Counted from the stretch's first letter, positions 7,198 to 17,346 are shown. The stretch is 64,000 bases of DNA from UMGS687 sp964383665 (GCA_964383665.1 CAYLHO010000001.1:1-64000), one strand, 5' to 3'. Notes: a model not told the origin generated them from the sequence alone. Translations and numbers: made by a program.

Positions 7198-8703
7198 ATG
7201 AAAACAAAAAATTTATTTACATCACTTGCAGTCATGCTTTTGGTTGTTTTAAGCGTGACGGTGCTTACGGCGTGCGCGGCGAAGCATAACATAAGCACTG
7301 AATGGACTTATGACGAAACAAACCACTGGCATGTGTGTACAACAGAGGGGCACACGGATGTTGAAGATTTTGGAGCGCATAGTTTTGTTGACGGCGCAAC
7401 AAGAAAATGCAGCGTTTGCGGATATGAAATTCAATTCACTGAGGGGGATAATTTCTCCTATTGGCTTGCGGGAAGAGATGACGCAAAGAACAACAAACAT
7501 TCTGAATATTCTTATAAATATTTATCGTCCTTCTATCTAGGTGAAACTCTTTACATTCAAGAATCTGAGGAAGAGGCTTTTGCGGCAGGGAAAATGTTTG
7601 AAAAGAAGAAATATGAAATTCTCGACGACAAAGCAGGTGTTATGCTTACAGAAAGAGAAGTTATTTCTGCAGTTAAAAACGTTACGGTTGATGGCGCTCA
7701 ACGCACAAAGGTTTACACATATTCAAAAAGCTATAATTCAGAGCCTACAATTCAAGCAAGTTATGAATGGCCAGATTTGTTGGAAAAATATGGCTATTTC
7801 AATGGTCAATATTTAATTCAAAATTATCTTGAGGATTATTGTATTAACGAAGGAACCACATGGGCGGAAATATGCGCGGAAATTAACGAAGGGTTGGAAG
7901 ATGAATATGGCGTTGAAGCCGATTCAATTACCTTAACTCGAAACAGCGATGGTTCTGTTACATTAGCTTATACATTGACTTGCACAGATAACCTTGGGCT
8001 TGCAGAAGAAGGCTATCAAAACTCGCGAATGGAATGCATTGGAAACATAATTGTTAAAGACGGGAAAATTATTGAGTTAAAAAATGAATCGGTTGTGAAC
8101 AACATTTTCACCGACGAAAGCAAAAATAATCAATACACAATTTTGGATAGTCTTGTTGTTTCATATGTTTTCGATGACGAAACCTACGACGCAATTTCTG
8201 TTGAAACTGAAACGACAACAAACAACTTAACTGGCGATGTTACATTTGTTGTTGAGGGTTGCTCTGACCATCGTCTATCTCTCAGCAAACTTGTTGGAGA
8301 AACTTTGACACCTGCAGAAGTTAGAGAATCGATTAATTCAAATTTGGAATTTCTTATTGTAAGTTCTGGCGATGATAAATCCAAGTACTATGAAATTTAC
8401 ACAGACGAAGAAATGACACAACATTTCACAGGCGAAACAATGACAAGGGAAATGACTCTTTATGTTAAACTTGTTCCACCAAGCGATAAGGCGATTGTTG
8501 TAACTTACTTCCACAGAGGCGATCGAACTGCAATTAAATTGATTTATGCAACATATGACGAGGGTTATGTTTACAACCAACAAACGCATTTCTCCGATTA
8601 CCCAATCATTTCAATTGACGGGGAACAAAAAACTTCGGTAACCTGCGTTGGGGGAAGCGTTCACAAGGTTGTTTACCAAGCTCCTGACAACTTAATATTT
8701 TAG
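7198..8703 (+). CDS. Lipoprotein with HWHxC/CxxCG motif, unknown function
   Basis: 501 residues. Signal peptide with lipobox VLTAC (Cys about residue 26), so anchored to the outer face of the membrane. It is followed directly by a Cys/His-rich motif: TNHWHVC, then HSF and CSVCGYE, which looks like a small metal-binding or disulfide knot. The same motif follows the lipobox of the protein at 59398, and related CxxC repeats occur in the M6 protease next door. The remaining 400 residues are acidic, beta-rich and unrecognised, apart from a stretch near the C-terminus (VVTYFHRGDRTAIK). GGGAGG precedes the ATG. Confidence 0.75.
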   Translation: MKTKNLFTSLAVMLLVVLSVTVLTACAAKHNISTEWTYDETNHWHVCTTEGHTDVEDFGAHSFVDGATRKCSVCGYEIQFTEGDNFSYWLAGRDDAKNNKHSEYSYKYLSSFYLGETLYIQESEEEAFAAGKMFEKKKYEILDDKAGVMLTEREVISAVKNVTVDGAQRTKVYTYSKSYNSEPTIQASYEWPDLLEKYGYFNGQYLIQNYLEDYCINEGTTWAEICAEINEGLEDEYGVEADSITLTRNSDGSVTLAYTLTCTDNLGLAEEGYQNSRMECIGNIIVKDGKIIELKNESVVNNIFTDESKNNQYTILDSLVVSYVFDDETYDAISVETETTTNNLTGDVTFVVEGCSDHRLSLSKLVGETLTPAEVRESINSNLEFLIVSSGDDKSKYYEIYTDEEMTQHFTGETMTREMTLYVKLVPPSDKAIVVTYFHRGDRTAIKLIYATYDEGYVYNQQTHFSDYPIISIDGEQKTSVTCVGGSVHKVVYQAPDNLIF

Positions 8704-8708
8704 GATTT

Positions 8709-8744
8709 AAAAAAAATAGGCGCAAGAAAGTGCCTATTTTTTTA
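8709..8744. terminator. Bidirectional terminator, lipoprotein / M6 protease
   Basis: AAAAAATAGGC pairs with GCCTATTTTTT around a 10-nt loop, between two convergent stop codons. Confidence 0.85.
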
Positions 8745-8753
8745 TTATTCTTT

Positions 8754-10637
8754 TTACCATCTTCTTCGTTTTTTCTTGACAATTGGAATTGTTATTCCTG
8801 CAATTGAGGCAACCAATGCAATCGACCCGCCAACGCCAATAACAATATACAGAGTTTTTGGCGAACTTCCCTTGCTTGGAGTTTCCTTAATTGGAACGAC
8901 CTCGGTTTTTAAAATTTCATGGCAACTTGTGCATTCTTTGTGCTTGTTTCCGGTTTCGGTTGTTGTTGAATCTTTGTCCAAAATCCATTCGCTTTCAGTA
9001 TGGTCAATTTTGGGAATTACTGTTTGTGGTTGCAAAACCTTGTTGCAGTTTGAGCAAGCCGAACCGTCGGTTAAACCTTCTTTTTTGCACGTTGCCGGAG
9101 TTCCAGAAACAAGAGCTGGGGAATGGCCTTTTAGGGCAATAATTGTTTCGGAATATGATATTTCCGAGTTGTCGCTTAAAAAATATTTATTGCAGGAAGA
9201 GCATTTGTAATATTCAATGTTGCCAAGAGAAGAGCAGGTTGAATCTTTGAAATCAACTTTTGTTAAAGAATGAGTGTGGGCGCTTGAGATGTCGGTTCCG
9301 CTGATTTTAAAGGTTAATTCATCGTTTGTTAAGGTTAAAACCTCAACCGACAAATTGCTTGTTATTTGAAGACTTTCGCCTGCTGCAAGCGCGGAATCGG
9401 ATTTCGTTGAGTATTGCCCGCCCAAAACCTCATAATCCCAATTGTTCTTTGTTGAATTAAGATTGTTTGGGAAGGTTGTATTCGCATTAATCAAAAAACA
9501 AACAAGCCCGCTTTTAATTGTTATGGTTTTTAAGGGCGCGCCGTTAGTGTCGTAAAGTGTTTTTTCTTGAGTGTCGTACTTATTGGTTGTTCCGTTGAAC
9601 TTCCGATATTCCAAATATAAAATTTTGTTTGTGCTTGGAATTTTAAGTTTATAGCAAATGACGTCGTTTGTTGGCTCGCTTGACGTAACTTTAATTGTGT
9701 ATTGTCCTTGGGAGGTTATTGTTTGAACATTTCCTTCGTTAAGCCAACCTAAAACCTCGCGTTCCTTTGCGGAGATGTATTGAGGAACAGGCGAAATTGC
9801 ATTCGACATTGCCGACATATACCAAACGGGCGAGTTGCTTGAAGCGTTGTATAAATCTTTCAGCCCAAAAATATGTCCCATTTCATGAATCATTGTTTTT
9901 AAGTTTCCAAATTTTGCCGATGAAGTTGTTGAGTAGCAATAACGATAGTCATAGGTTTGTTGAACATATGCTTTGCTTGTTATTTTCCCACTTGACCCAT
10001 TAAGATTAACCATGTCGCAATAGGATTGATAGTTCCAAAGACACCCTTTCCAAGCGCCGCTGAAATCAGTTGAATATTTGTAAATTATTGTTATGCTGTC
10101 GATGTTTCCATCGTTGTTCTTGTCTAAATCGTCAATTGTGAATTTTTGGGATTGATTAACGTCACTTATTTTGCAGTCGTTTTCAAGTGCAGTTTGGATT
10201 GCATTCGACCAATCATGTTTAAGTTCATTTAATCTAAATTCATATTGATCTGACGTGTATCCAATTTGATTGCCATCTTTGTTTTCATAGTAGTAGCCGC
10301 GTTTGTTCTCGAGAGTTAGCGAGCCTCCGTCTTTATCCAGCAAGTATACATTCTGCATGTTTATTTTTCCATTTGAAACTTTGTTGAAATAGTCTTTAAC
10401 AGAGTAGGTTGAATTGGAGTAGCTGTTGTCGATAAGTTGTTTAACAGTTGTTCCACCAATTGAGTTGTTAACAAACTCTTCTTCGTCTTTAAACTTTGCA
10501 AAAACAATTAAATTTGTGAAATTAATTTGGGAAGATTTTTCGCTTGCATAAACAGGAAGTGGGTTAGTTTGCAGAAAAATTGCTCCAAAGAAGCTTAAGA
10601 TTAAAATTAAATTAAAAATTAAATAATGTTTTTTCAT
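8754..10637 (-). CDS. Secreted M6-type metalloprotease with C-terminal membrane anchor
   Basis: 627 residues. A signal peptide ends about residue 32 (PVYAS). The catalytic zinc motif HEMGHIFGLKDLY (about residues 247-259) fits the HExxHxxGxxD pattern of M6/InhA-like peptidases; a calcium-loop-like DLDKNNDGNID lies before it. After the protease region come three Cys-rich repeats (CSSLGNIEYYKCSSC, CKKEGLTDGSACSNC, KHKECTSCHE) related to those in the two lipoproteins of this window. The C-terminus is a single membrane span followed by KKKRRRW, with no LPxTG, so it should stay attached to the membrane facing out. AGGAAAA precedes the ATG. It may degrade extracellular protein for nutrition; that is inference. 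Confidence 0.85.
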   Translation of the reverse strand: MKKHYLIFNLILILSFFGAIFLQTNPLPVYASEKSSQINFTNLIVFAKFKDEEEFVNNSIGGTTVKQLIDNSYSNSTYSVKDYFNKVSNGKINMQNVYLLDKDGGSLTLENKRGYYYENKDGNQIGYTSDQYEFRLNELKHDWSNAIQTALENDCKISDVNQSQKFTIDDLDKNNDGNIDSITIIYKYSTDFSGAWKGCLWNYQSYCDMVNLNGSSGKITSKAYVQQTYDYRYCYSTTSSAKFGNLKTMIHEMGHIFGLKDLYNASSNSPVWYMSAMSNAISPVPQYISAKEREVLGWLNEGNVQTITSQGQYTIKVTSSEPTNDVICYKLKIPSTNKILYLEYRKFNGTTNKYDTQEKTLYDTNGAPLKTITIKSGLVCFLINANTTFPNNLNSTKNNWDYEVLGGQYSTKSDSALAAGESLQITSNLSVEVLTLTNDELTFKISGTDISSAHTHSLTKVDFKDSTCSSLGNIEYYKCSSCNKYFLSDNSEISYSETIIALKGHSPALVSGTPATCKKEGLTDGSACSNCNKVLQPQTVIPKIDHTESEWILDKDSTTTETGNKHKECTSCHEILKTEVVPIKETPSKGSSPKTLYIVIGVGGSIALVASIAGITIPIVKKKRRRW

Positions 10638-10764
10638 TGGGATTTTCCTGTAAATTTATTTTCAAATTAAGTATATAACTTTTTGCATAAAAAATACAAA
10701 TTAAAAACAATATAATTTAATTATTAAAACAAAATAAAAAATAATTTTCAAAATAAATAAAAAA

Positions 10765-10798
10765 ATAATAAAAAACAGCTTTTTAACGGCTGTTTTTA
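10765..10798 (-). terminator. Terminator of the HAD gene
   Basis: On the minus strand AAAAACAGC pairs with GCTGTTTTT, followed by a T-rich tract; overlaps the stop codon at 10796. Confidence 0.75.
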
Positions 10799-11458
10799 TA
10801 AAAATTTAATTATTTCGCTTAAATTATTGCAAATTTCAATATAATTTGTCCAATATTTTTTATTTTTAAAATCGGCGTCTTCTGGATTTATGCAAAGAGT
10901 TCGCGCGCCTGAAAGATAGACGGTTTGATCGTTGCTTCCATTTCCAACAAAAAGAATTTCATCGCCGGAAAAATTATTTTCTTTTTTAATTTGTTCAACA
11001 TATTTATGTTTGTTGTCAAGAGGCTCAGATTTTCGTTCGATGCTTTCGAAGTTTTTGTTGTTAAAAATGAAATTATATCCCTCAATTCGCGTAACTAAAT
11101 TTCTAAGGTTTTTAAGTTTAAAATCAATTATATTTCGAACGCCGCCCGAAATTATGTAAATCTTAATTTTATTGTCATTAAAAAATTTAAAAGCGTCTTC
11201 AATTCCGCTTATGAGGGTTATTTCATTTGCAAGGTTTTCGCAAACTGTTTCTTGAAGGTTGAGTTCAACAAATCTTTCCTCAATAAGCTTAATCCAAGTT
11301 TCGTCGTCTATTTCGCCGCTTGCAAACATATTATATAATTTGTTGTCGGTTTCAACATCGTCAAGAGCGCGCCAAACTCGCCCCCAACTGCTTGTTGAAT
11401 TGTTTTCGTTAAGGGTTAAAGTTCCGTCGAAATCGAAAATTATTGCCTTTGTTTTCAT
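10796..11458 (-). CDS. HAD-family phosphatase (SerB-like)
   Basis: Haloacid dehalogenase superfamily hydrolase, 220 residues, soluble. Motif I is IIFDFDGTLT with the nucleophile Asp; motif II is YIISGG; a Lys-bearing region (RKSEPLDNKHKY) fits motif III; motif IV is FVGNGSNDQ. The order and the helical cap resemble phosphoserine phosphatase-like members, but the true substrate cannot be told. The start at 11458 has no ribosome site; a -10 box ends exactly six bases upstream, so a leaderless mRNA is inferred. Confidence 0.85.
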   Translation of the reverse strand: MKTKAIIFDFDGTLTLNENNSTSSWGRVWRALDDVETDNKLYNMFASGEIDDETWIKLIEERFVELNLQETVCENLANEITLISGIEDAFKFFNDNKIKIYIISGGVRNIIDFKLKNLRNLVTRIEGYNFIFNNKNFESIERKSEPLDNKHKYVEQIKKENNFSGDEILFVGNGSNDQTVYLSGARTLCINPEDADFKNKKYWTNYIEICNNLSEIIKFL

Positions 11459-11464
11459 AAATTT

Positions 11465-11493
11465 ATGATAGCATATGTATAGTTTTTTTTCAA
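11465..11493 (-). promoter_or_regulatory. Leaderless-type promoter of the HAD gene
   Basis: Minus strand: -35 TTGAAA (11493-11488), 17-bp spacer, -10 TATCAT (11470-11465), then AAATTT and the ATG. No Shine-Dalgarno sequence. Confidence 0.7.
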
Positions 11494-11525
11494 GAAAATT
11501 TTCGGCAAAAAAATTTAAAAAACTC

Positions 11526-11554
11526 TTGCAAAAATTTTTTTTAAGTGATATATA
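11526..11554 (+). promoter_or_regulatory. Promoter of the ABC exporter operon
   Basis: -35 TTGCAA (11526-11531), 17-bp spacer, extended -10 TGA-TATATA (11549-11554). Confidence 0.6.
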
Positions 11555-11596
11555 TATGTGTTAAATATATAAAATCATATTTTAGGAGATGAGAAA

Positions 11597-13336
11597 TTGT
11601 TTAAACTATTTAGATATTTAAGAGCAAAAGATTGGGTTATGTTGGCGGTTAGCGGGGTCCTTATTGCGGGCTGCGTTTGGCTTAACTTAAAAATCCCAGA
11701 ATTCATGAGTCAAATAACAACTTTAATTCAAAGCGGGGGAACTGTTAAGGAAATTTTAGTTCAAGGCGCATTCATGATTGCATGTGCACTTGCCGATGCA
11801 ATAATTTCCGGAACGGTTGGGTTCTTGATTTCACGCGTTGCAACAGGTTTTGCTGCCAGACTTCGTGAAAAGGTTTTTGTTGCAATTCAAAATCTTTCCG
11901 AAAATGAAACAAAGAAATTTTCGGTTTCTTCGCTTATAACAAGAACAACAAACGACATAACTCAAATCCAAAGCTTTTTGTCGATGGGTGTTCAATCTTT
12001 AATTAAAGCGCCAATCATGGCAATTTGGGCAATTTGCGTTATTGCGGGAAAAAGTTGGCAATGGACGGTTACAACAGCTGTTGCGGTTGTTTTGATTCTT
12101 ATTGTTGTTGCGTTGCTTATTGCTTTTGTTATGCCACGATTCCGCAGGGTTCAAAAACAAATTGATGCGCTTAACAATGTTACGAGAGAAAGTTTAACAG
12201 GTGTTAGAGTTGTTAGGGCATATAACGCAGAAAGCTTTGAGGAAAACAAATTTGAAAAAGCAAACGAAAATTTAACAAAAACTCAACTTTTCACACATCG
12301 TGCATTTGGCGTTTTGAATCCATTTATGGTAACGTTAACAAACTGTTTAAGTTTGGCAATCTATTGGATTGGCGCAATAATAATTTCTTCGGCAACAGCC
12401 GGTGAAAAACTTGGTCTTTTTTCCGACATGGTTGTTTTCATGTCGTATGCAATGCTTGTTGTTTCGGGATTTATGATGCTTATTATGGTTTTCATTACGA
12501 TGCCAAGAGCATTTGTTTCCGGAAAGCGTATTAACGAAGTTTTGGAAAGCAAGTCGGCAATTGTTGGAGGCGAGGGAGCTGCTGGGCAAACTCAAGGCGA
12601 AATTGAATTTAAAAATGTTGGGTTCAAATATCCTGACGCCGATGCATATGTTTTGCAAAACGTAAGCTTTAAGGCAAAGAAGGGGCAAACCGTTGCGTTT
12701 ATTGGTTCAACCGGAAGCGGAAAGAGCACGCTTATTAATCTTGTTCCAAGGTTTTATGACGCGACAGAGGGCGAAATTTTGATTGACGGCGTTAACATAA
12801 AAGATTACACGCTTGACCAACTTAACAAAAAAATTGGATATGTTTCGCAAAAGGCATTTATTTTCAGCGGAACAATTCGAAGCAACATTGCCTATGGGAA
12901 GGACGCCCAAAACATAAGTGACGATGAAGTTACTAAAGCGCTTGAAATTGCTCAAGGAGCAAGCATTATTAAGGAAAAGGGCGGAATTGACGCGGAAATA
13001 ACTCAAGCAGGAAGCAATCTTTCGGGCGGACAAAAACAACGTCTTTCAATTGCTCGTGCGCTTGCAAAAAAACCTGAAATTATGATTTTTGACGACAGCT
13101 TTTCGGCGCTTGACTATCGAACCGACAAGAAACTTCGATCCGCACTTAAAAGACACACAAAAACAACAAATCTTATTGTTGCTCAAAGAATTGGAACAAT
13201 TCTTAATGCTGACGAAATTGTTGTTTTAGATAAAGGAGAAGTTGTTGGGCAAGGAACACATAAAGAACTTATGAAAACATGTAAGGTCTATCGTGAAATT
13301 GCGCTTTCACAACTTAGCAAGGAGGAACTTGAATGA
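11597..13336 (+). CDS. ABC exporter half-transporter, degenerate-site subunit
   Basis: Type IV (MdlB/MsbA-like) ABC exporter subunit, 579 residues: an N-terminal domain of six membrane helices (to about residue 320), then the nucleotide-binding domain. Walker A is GSTGSGKST, the signature LSGGQKQR is canonical, but Walker B reads IMIFDDSFSALD with Asp where the catalytic Glu should be, and the H-loop reads VAQR instead of AHR. This is the pattern of the non-hydrolysing site in heterodimeric exporters of the TM287/288 and BmrCD type. The start is TTG at 11597, eight bases after AGGAG; a nearby ATG is out of frame. It overlaps the partner gene by four bases. Substrate unknown. Confidence 0.93.
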   Translation: MFKLFRYLRAKDWVMLAVSGVLIAGCVWLNLKIPEFMSQITTLIQSGGTVKEILVQGAFMIACALADAIISGTVGFLISRVATGFAARLREKVFVAIQNLSENETKKFSVSSLITRTTNDITQIQSFLSMGVQSLIKAPIMAIWAICVIAGKSWQWTVTTAVAVVLILIVVALLIAFVMPRFRRVQKQIDALNNVTRESLTGVRVVRAYNAESFEENKFEKANENLTKTQLFTHRAFGVLNPFMVTLTNCLSLAIYWIGAIIISSATAGEKLGLFSDMVVFMSYAMLVVSGFMMLIMVFITMPRAFVSGKRINEVLESKSAIVGGEGAAGQTQGEIEFKNVGFKYPDADAYVLQNVSFKAKKGQTVAFIGSTGSGKSTLINLVPRFYDATEGEILIDGVNIKDYTLDQLNKKIGYVSQKAFIFSGTIRSNIAYGKDAQNISDDEVTKALEIAQGASIIKEKGGIDAEITQAGSNLSGGQKQRLSIARALAKKPEIMIFDDSFSALDYRTDKKLRSALKRHTKTTNLIVAQRIGTILNADEIVVLDKGEVVGQGTHKELMKTCKVYREIALSQLSKEELE

Positions 13337-15132
13337 GAAATCAGAAATCAGTTGGTAAAGCAAAGAACACGAAGAAAAGTTTGCTTCAACTTTTTAAATA
13401 TTGCAAGAAATATCTTCCAGTTATAATTATTGGTTTGGTTTTTTCAACAGTTTCAACTTTGGCAGCTCTTTGGGGACCAAACAAGGTTGGGGAAATTGCA
13501 AACTTAATTTCTGGCGGGATGTTTTCGCCAGAGGGAATTGACCTTGAAAGGATAACAAAACTTGGAATTTTCCTTGTTTGCCTTTATGCTTTTGTTGGCG
13601 TGTTCTGGTATCTTGAAAATTTGCTTATGATTCAATTTTCGCAAAAGATAAGCAAGAATTTGAGAACAGACATTTCAAAAAAGATAAACAAACTTCCTCT
13701 TAAATATTTAGATTCAACCCCAACAGGCGACGTTTTAAGCCGTGTTACAAACGATGTTGATCTTATTTCAAGTTCTCTTAACAACACGGTTTCAGGAGTT
13801 GTTAGCGCAGTTATAATGCTTTTTGGCTCGGTTATTATGATGTTTATTACGAACTGGATTATGGCGCTTGCTGCAATTGCGTCTTCGCTTATTGGGTTTG
13901 GAGTTATGGCGCTTATAATGGCGAAATCTCAAAAATATTTCATGCAACAACAAGAGCAGCTTGGAAAACTTAATGGATATGTTGAAGAAAACTATTCGGG
14001 AATTAGCATTGTTCGTGCTTACAGCAATAAAGAAAATGCAATAGAAGAATTTTCAAAATTAAACAAAAATTTATATAACAGCGCCTGGAAAAGTCAATTC
14101 CTTTCGGGGCTTATGATGCCACTTATGAGTTTCATTGGAAACCTTGGATATGTTGTTGTTTGTGTTGTTGGAGCTGTTTTAGTTGCTTATGGAAAAATGG
14201 ATTTTGGAGTTATAATTTCCTTCATTATTTATGTTAGACTTTTCTCGAACACTTTAACCGACTTTGCTCAAATTGGATCATATGTTCAATCAATGAGCGC
14301 GGCAAGTGAAAGGGTCTTTGAATTCTTGGGCGAAAAAGAGCTTTCCAACGAATCTAAAAAGAAAAGAAAGATTAGAAGAATTAAGGGCGACGTTGAATTT
14401 AAAAATGTTTCATTTGGCTATGACAAGGGCAAAACGATAATTCACGATTTCTCTGCTAAAGTTAAAGCAGGGCAAAAAGTTGCAATTGTTGGGCCAACCG
14501 GAGCGGGGAAAACAACGCTTGTTAACCTTCTTATGAGGTTCTACGAAATTAATAAAGGCGAAATTTTGATTGATGGTGTTTCAACAAAGAAACTTTCAAG
14601 ACAAACCGTCCATGACCTCTTCAGCATGGTTTTGCAGGATACTTGGGTTTTTGAGGGAACAATTAAAGAAAACATTGTTTACAGCAAAGATAACGTTTCC
14701 GATGAAGAAGTTATTGCTGCTTGCAAGTCGATTGGATTTGACCACTTTGTTAGAACTCTTCCAAAGGGTTACGAAACAATTTTGGACAGTCAAACAACAA
14801 TTTCTGCAGGGCAAAAACAACTTTTAACAATTGCAAGGGCAATGATTCAAAACAGCCCTATGTTAATTCTTGACGAGGCAACAAGCAATGTTGACACGCG
14901 AACTGAAATTCAAATTCAAAAGGCAATGGACAAGCTTACTCATGGAAGAACAAGTTTCGTTATTGCCCACCGACTTTCAACAATTAAAAATGCTAATTTA
15001 ATTCTTGTTATGAAAGATGGGAATATAATTGAAAGCGGAACACATAAAACACTTATGAAAAAAGGCGGATTCTATAAAGACCTTTACGAAAGCCAATTCT
15101 CAAGAAAGAGCGCTGAAGTTATTGAAAACTAA
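13333..15132 (+). CDS. ABC exporter half-transporter, catalytic partner
   Basis: Second half of the heterodimeric exporter, 599 residues: membrane domain to about residue 330, then the ATPase domain. Walker A GPTGAGKTT, Walker B MLILDEATSNVD with the catalytic Glu, and H-loop IAHRLSTI are intact, but the signature is ISAGQ instead of LSGGQ. Since the signature of one subunit faces the Walker A of the other, the weak signature here combines with the weak Walker B of the first subunit into one degenerate site, leaving one working site. The ATG overlaps the stop of the upstream gene (ATGA), so the two are translationally coupled. A terminator follows. Confidence 0.93.
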   Translation: MRNQKSVGKAKNTKKSLLQLFKYCKKYLPVIIIGLVFSTVSTLAALWGPNKVGEIANLISGGMFSPEGIDLERITKLGIFLVCLYAFVGVFWYLENLLMIQFSQKISKNLRTDISKKINKLPLKYLDSTPTGDVLSRVTNDVDLISSSLNNTVSGVVSAVIMLFGSVIMMFITNWIMALAAIASSLIGFGVMALIMAKSQKYFMQQQEQLGKLNGYVEENYSGISIVRAYSNKENAIEEFSKLNKNLYNSAWKSQFLSGLMMPLMSFIGNLGYVVVCVVGAVLVAYGKMDFGVIISFIIYVRLFSNTLTDFAQIGSYVQSMSAASERVFEFLGEKELSNESKKKRKIRRIKGDVEFKNVSFGYDKGKTIIHDFSAKVKAGQKVAIVGPTGAGKTTLVNLLMRFYEINKGEILIDGVSTKKLSRQTVHDLFSMVLQDTWVFEGTIKENIVYSKDNVSDEEVIAACKSIGFDHFVRTLPKGYETILDSQTTISAGQKQLLTIARAMIQNSPMLILDEATSNVDTRTEIQIQKAMDKLTHGRTSFVIAHRLSTIKNANLILVMKDGNIIESGTHKTLMKKGGFYKDLYESQFSRKSAEVIEN

Positions 15133-15133
15133 T

Positions 15134-15164
15134 AAAAAAAGCACATTAATTTGTGCTTTTTTTT
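15134..15164. terminator. Bidirectional terminator, ABC exporter / transglutaminase-like gene
   Basis: AAAAAAAGCACA pairs with TGTGCTTTTTTT around a 6-nt loop, between convergent stop codons. Confidence 0.85.
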
Positions 15165-17346
15165 AATTCTTAATAAACAAATATGTTGTGTTTCCAAGCG
15201 AATCGTTTTTTTGAACGCGCGAGCACGAACTTCCAAGCGTTTGATAAATTAAAGTGTTAATTCTTGTTATTGTTAATCCGGAAGAACTGTCAACTGCAAT
15301 TTCAAATGTGTACATCGACGATTTCTCATTTGCTTTTATGTATGTTAAAAGATTTTTGAGTTCGGTTTCGTTGTTTATGAAAAGGTCGAATGTTTTTCCG
15401 CCGCTTGTGAAAGAAATGTTTTCATAAACATTGAGTTTGGTTGTTGCTTTAATGTTTGAATATTCGGTTGGATAGTAACCTTGGGAATTTTTATATTCAT
15501 CGGTGAAAAGGAATCCGGCATAGGTTAGTGCTTCATAGCTTGAGTTAACCGTTAAATCGCCGTGGGTTGCATCAATTCCGAACCAGTTTCCATTTATATA
15601 AACTTTGTTCCAAGCATGAGCATTCCCAGTTACGCGAATTGCTGGAATACCTTCAATTTTTGCCATAATAAGGAAAGCTTTGCAAATGCCATCGCAAACG
15701 GCTTTTTCACTGTTGAAAACACCTTCTGCGAACCACGAATCGTATTTATACCACGTGTTCCCAACAATTTCGTCGGCGGCTTTATGATCATATGAATTGT
15801 TGAGAATAATCCATTCATAGATTGCACGTACTTTTTCAAAGTCCGACATTTCATCGTCGCAAATTTGCCTTAAAACATTTTTTGCTTTGTTGAAAATCAA
15901 TTCTGCGCTTGAGCTTGGAACGCAAACTGGTTTAAGGCCTTTTTCAAGAGCATAAACAAGTTGGTTGCTTGTTGAAACTTGAAGTTCTTTTGTTACATTG
16001 TTGATTTTAAAATTGTCAAAACTTGAAGTTCTGTTGCTTTTTGACGAGTGGAGAACATATCCAACTTGCTCTAAAACGCCTTCATGTTTTTGGTCATAAA
16101 CAAGTTTTGCCTCATCAGTCATGTCGTTTGAAATATAAATTTTAACATCAGTTTTGTTGTTTTGCCAATAGACATAGCCTGTGTTTTTATAGGAGAATGT
16201 TGCCTCGCCAATTGCGGCGGAAACGTCCTCTAAAAGATTACTTGTTGAAGAGAATGTTTTATAAACCAATTTTGCTTTGATTGCATTGCTTTTTGTTATG
16301 TTATTAAACAGAACATAATCAACCCAGGCAACAAGTTCGTTAAAACTTTTAATTTCAATTGACTCGGTTGCATTTTTGAATTTGGTAAGATAGCCATAGA
16401 AACTGTTTTCAATGATATAAGTTGTTGAAACATAAATTGTTGTGTCGTTTTTAATTTCAGCGGTTAAGCTTTGAGGCTTTGTTAATTCAGGGTCGGAAAA
16501 GAAATTAAGAGTGTAGCCCGAAAGGCCAAGCGTTTCTGCGTTTAAAGAAACGTCGTTAAGAGTTTGCCCGTTGTTGAGGGTTTTTGAGTAGTCAATTTTT
16601 TTTCCGTCAACAACGAATGAAACGGAAACAGTTTCCGAACTCCATTTTGCGGTTAGGGTAATATTTCCGGTTGATCCTTTTGTAACAATATAAGGGTTGT
16701 GGAGTGTTTCGGTTGACGAATTAAGCTTCCAGCCTTCGAAAATGAAGTTTTCTTTTGTTGGGTTATTAATTGTGAAAGTTTCGGTTTCAATGTTATAGGA
16801 AGTTGGGTTTGAAACAACAAAACCCCCGTTAAGATTATAGGATATTGTGTACTGAATGATTGAAAATTTTGGGCGAAGAGTTGCGCCAACAATTTCTTCA
16901 ACAACTGTTGTGTAAACTTGGTCGCTACCTTCTTTTGTCCAGCCTTCAAATTTGTAGCCATCTTTTGAGCGTGTTGGAAGAGCTTGCTCAATTGAGAAAG
17001 ATTGAGAAGAACTTTCATCTCCGTCCACGAAATTGATTATTAAATCTTTCTTTTTCCATTTTGCGGTTAAGATTAAATCTTCATGAACAGGTTTGGCATT
17101 TGTCCATTTTTCATCGCCGTTGAACCAGCCTTCAAAAGTGTAACCTTCGCGTTCTGGGGTTGGAAGTTTAATTGTTTTTCCTTCTGTAACTTTAATTGTT
17201 GTTTCCTCAAGTTCAGTGCCTTCGCAAACCAAGTCGACAGTGTAGGTTGCTTCAAAAAGATCTCTTCTGAAAACTCCAAGATAAATTCCTCCGCCAACAA
17301 GTGCAATAATTAAAATTGCAAGAAGTGTTCGTCCAAGTGCTTTCAT
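15163..17346 (-). CDS. Surface protein with Listeria-Bacteroides repeats and a transglutaminase-like domain
   Basis: 727 residues. An N-terminal hydrophobic segment (MKALGRTLLAILIIALVGGG) serves as signal or anchor. Residues about 35-250 hold repeats of the Listeria-Bacteroides type (GYTFEGWFNGDE...LTAKW, GYKFEGWTKEGS, NFIFEGWKLNSS...LTAKW). The C-terminal part has a transglutaminase/protease-like core: Cys in KAVCDGICKAF (about residue 549), His in GNAHAWNKV (about 576) and Asp in WFGIDATHGD (about 592), matching the Cys-His-Asp triad. Such domains in secreted bacterial proteins are usually peptidases or cross-linkers. The start at 17346 has GAGGAAAA upstream; the longer reading frame to 17490 would run through the dnaX promoter region. 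Confidence 0.85.
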   Translation of the reverse strand: MKALGRTLLAILIIALVGGGIYLGVFRRDLFEATYTVDLVCEGTELEETTIKVTEGKTIKLPTPEREGYTFEGWFNGDEKWTNAKPVHEDLILTAKWKKKDLIINFVDGDESSSQSFSIEQALPTRSKDGYKFEGWTKEGSDQVYTTVVEEIVGATLRPKFSIIQYTISYNLNGGFVVSNPTSYNIETETFTINNPTKENFIFEGWKLNSSTETLHNPYIVTKGSTGNITLTAKWSSETVSVSFVVDGKKIDYSKTLNNGQTLNDVSLNAETLGLSGYTLNFFSDPELTKPQSLTAEIKNDTTIYVSTTYIIENSFYGYLTKFKNATESIEIKSFNELVAWVDYVLFNNITKSNAIKAKLVYKTFSSTSNLLEDVSAAIGEATFSYKNTGYVYWQNNKTDVKIYISNDMTDEAKLVYDQKHEGVLEQVGYVLHSSKSNRTSSFDNFKINNVTKELQVSTSNQLVYALEKGLKPVCVPSSSAELIFNKAKNVLRQICDDEMSDFEKVRAIYEWIILNNSYDHKAADEIVGNTWYKYDSWFAEGVFNSEKAVCDGICKAFLIMAKIEGIPAIRVTGNAHAWNKVYINGNWFGIDATHGDLTVNSSYEALTYAGFLFTDEYKNSQGYYPTEYSNIKATTKLNVYENISFTSGGKTFDLFINNETELKNLLTYIKANEKSSMYTFEIAVDSSSGLTITRINTLIYQTLGSSCSRVQKNDSLGNTTYLFIKN

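Noticed and set aside
8776..9210. Open frame of 144 codons on the plus strand
   Set aside because: Lies opposite the M6 protease gene, has no ribosome site and no recognisable product; a mirror of the codon bias.
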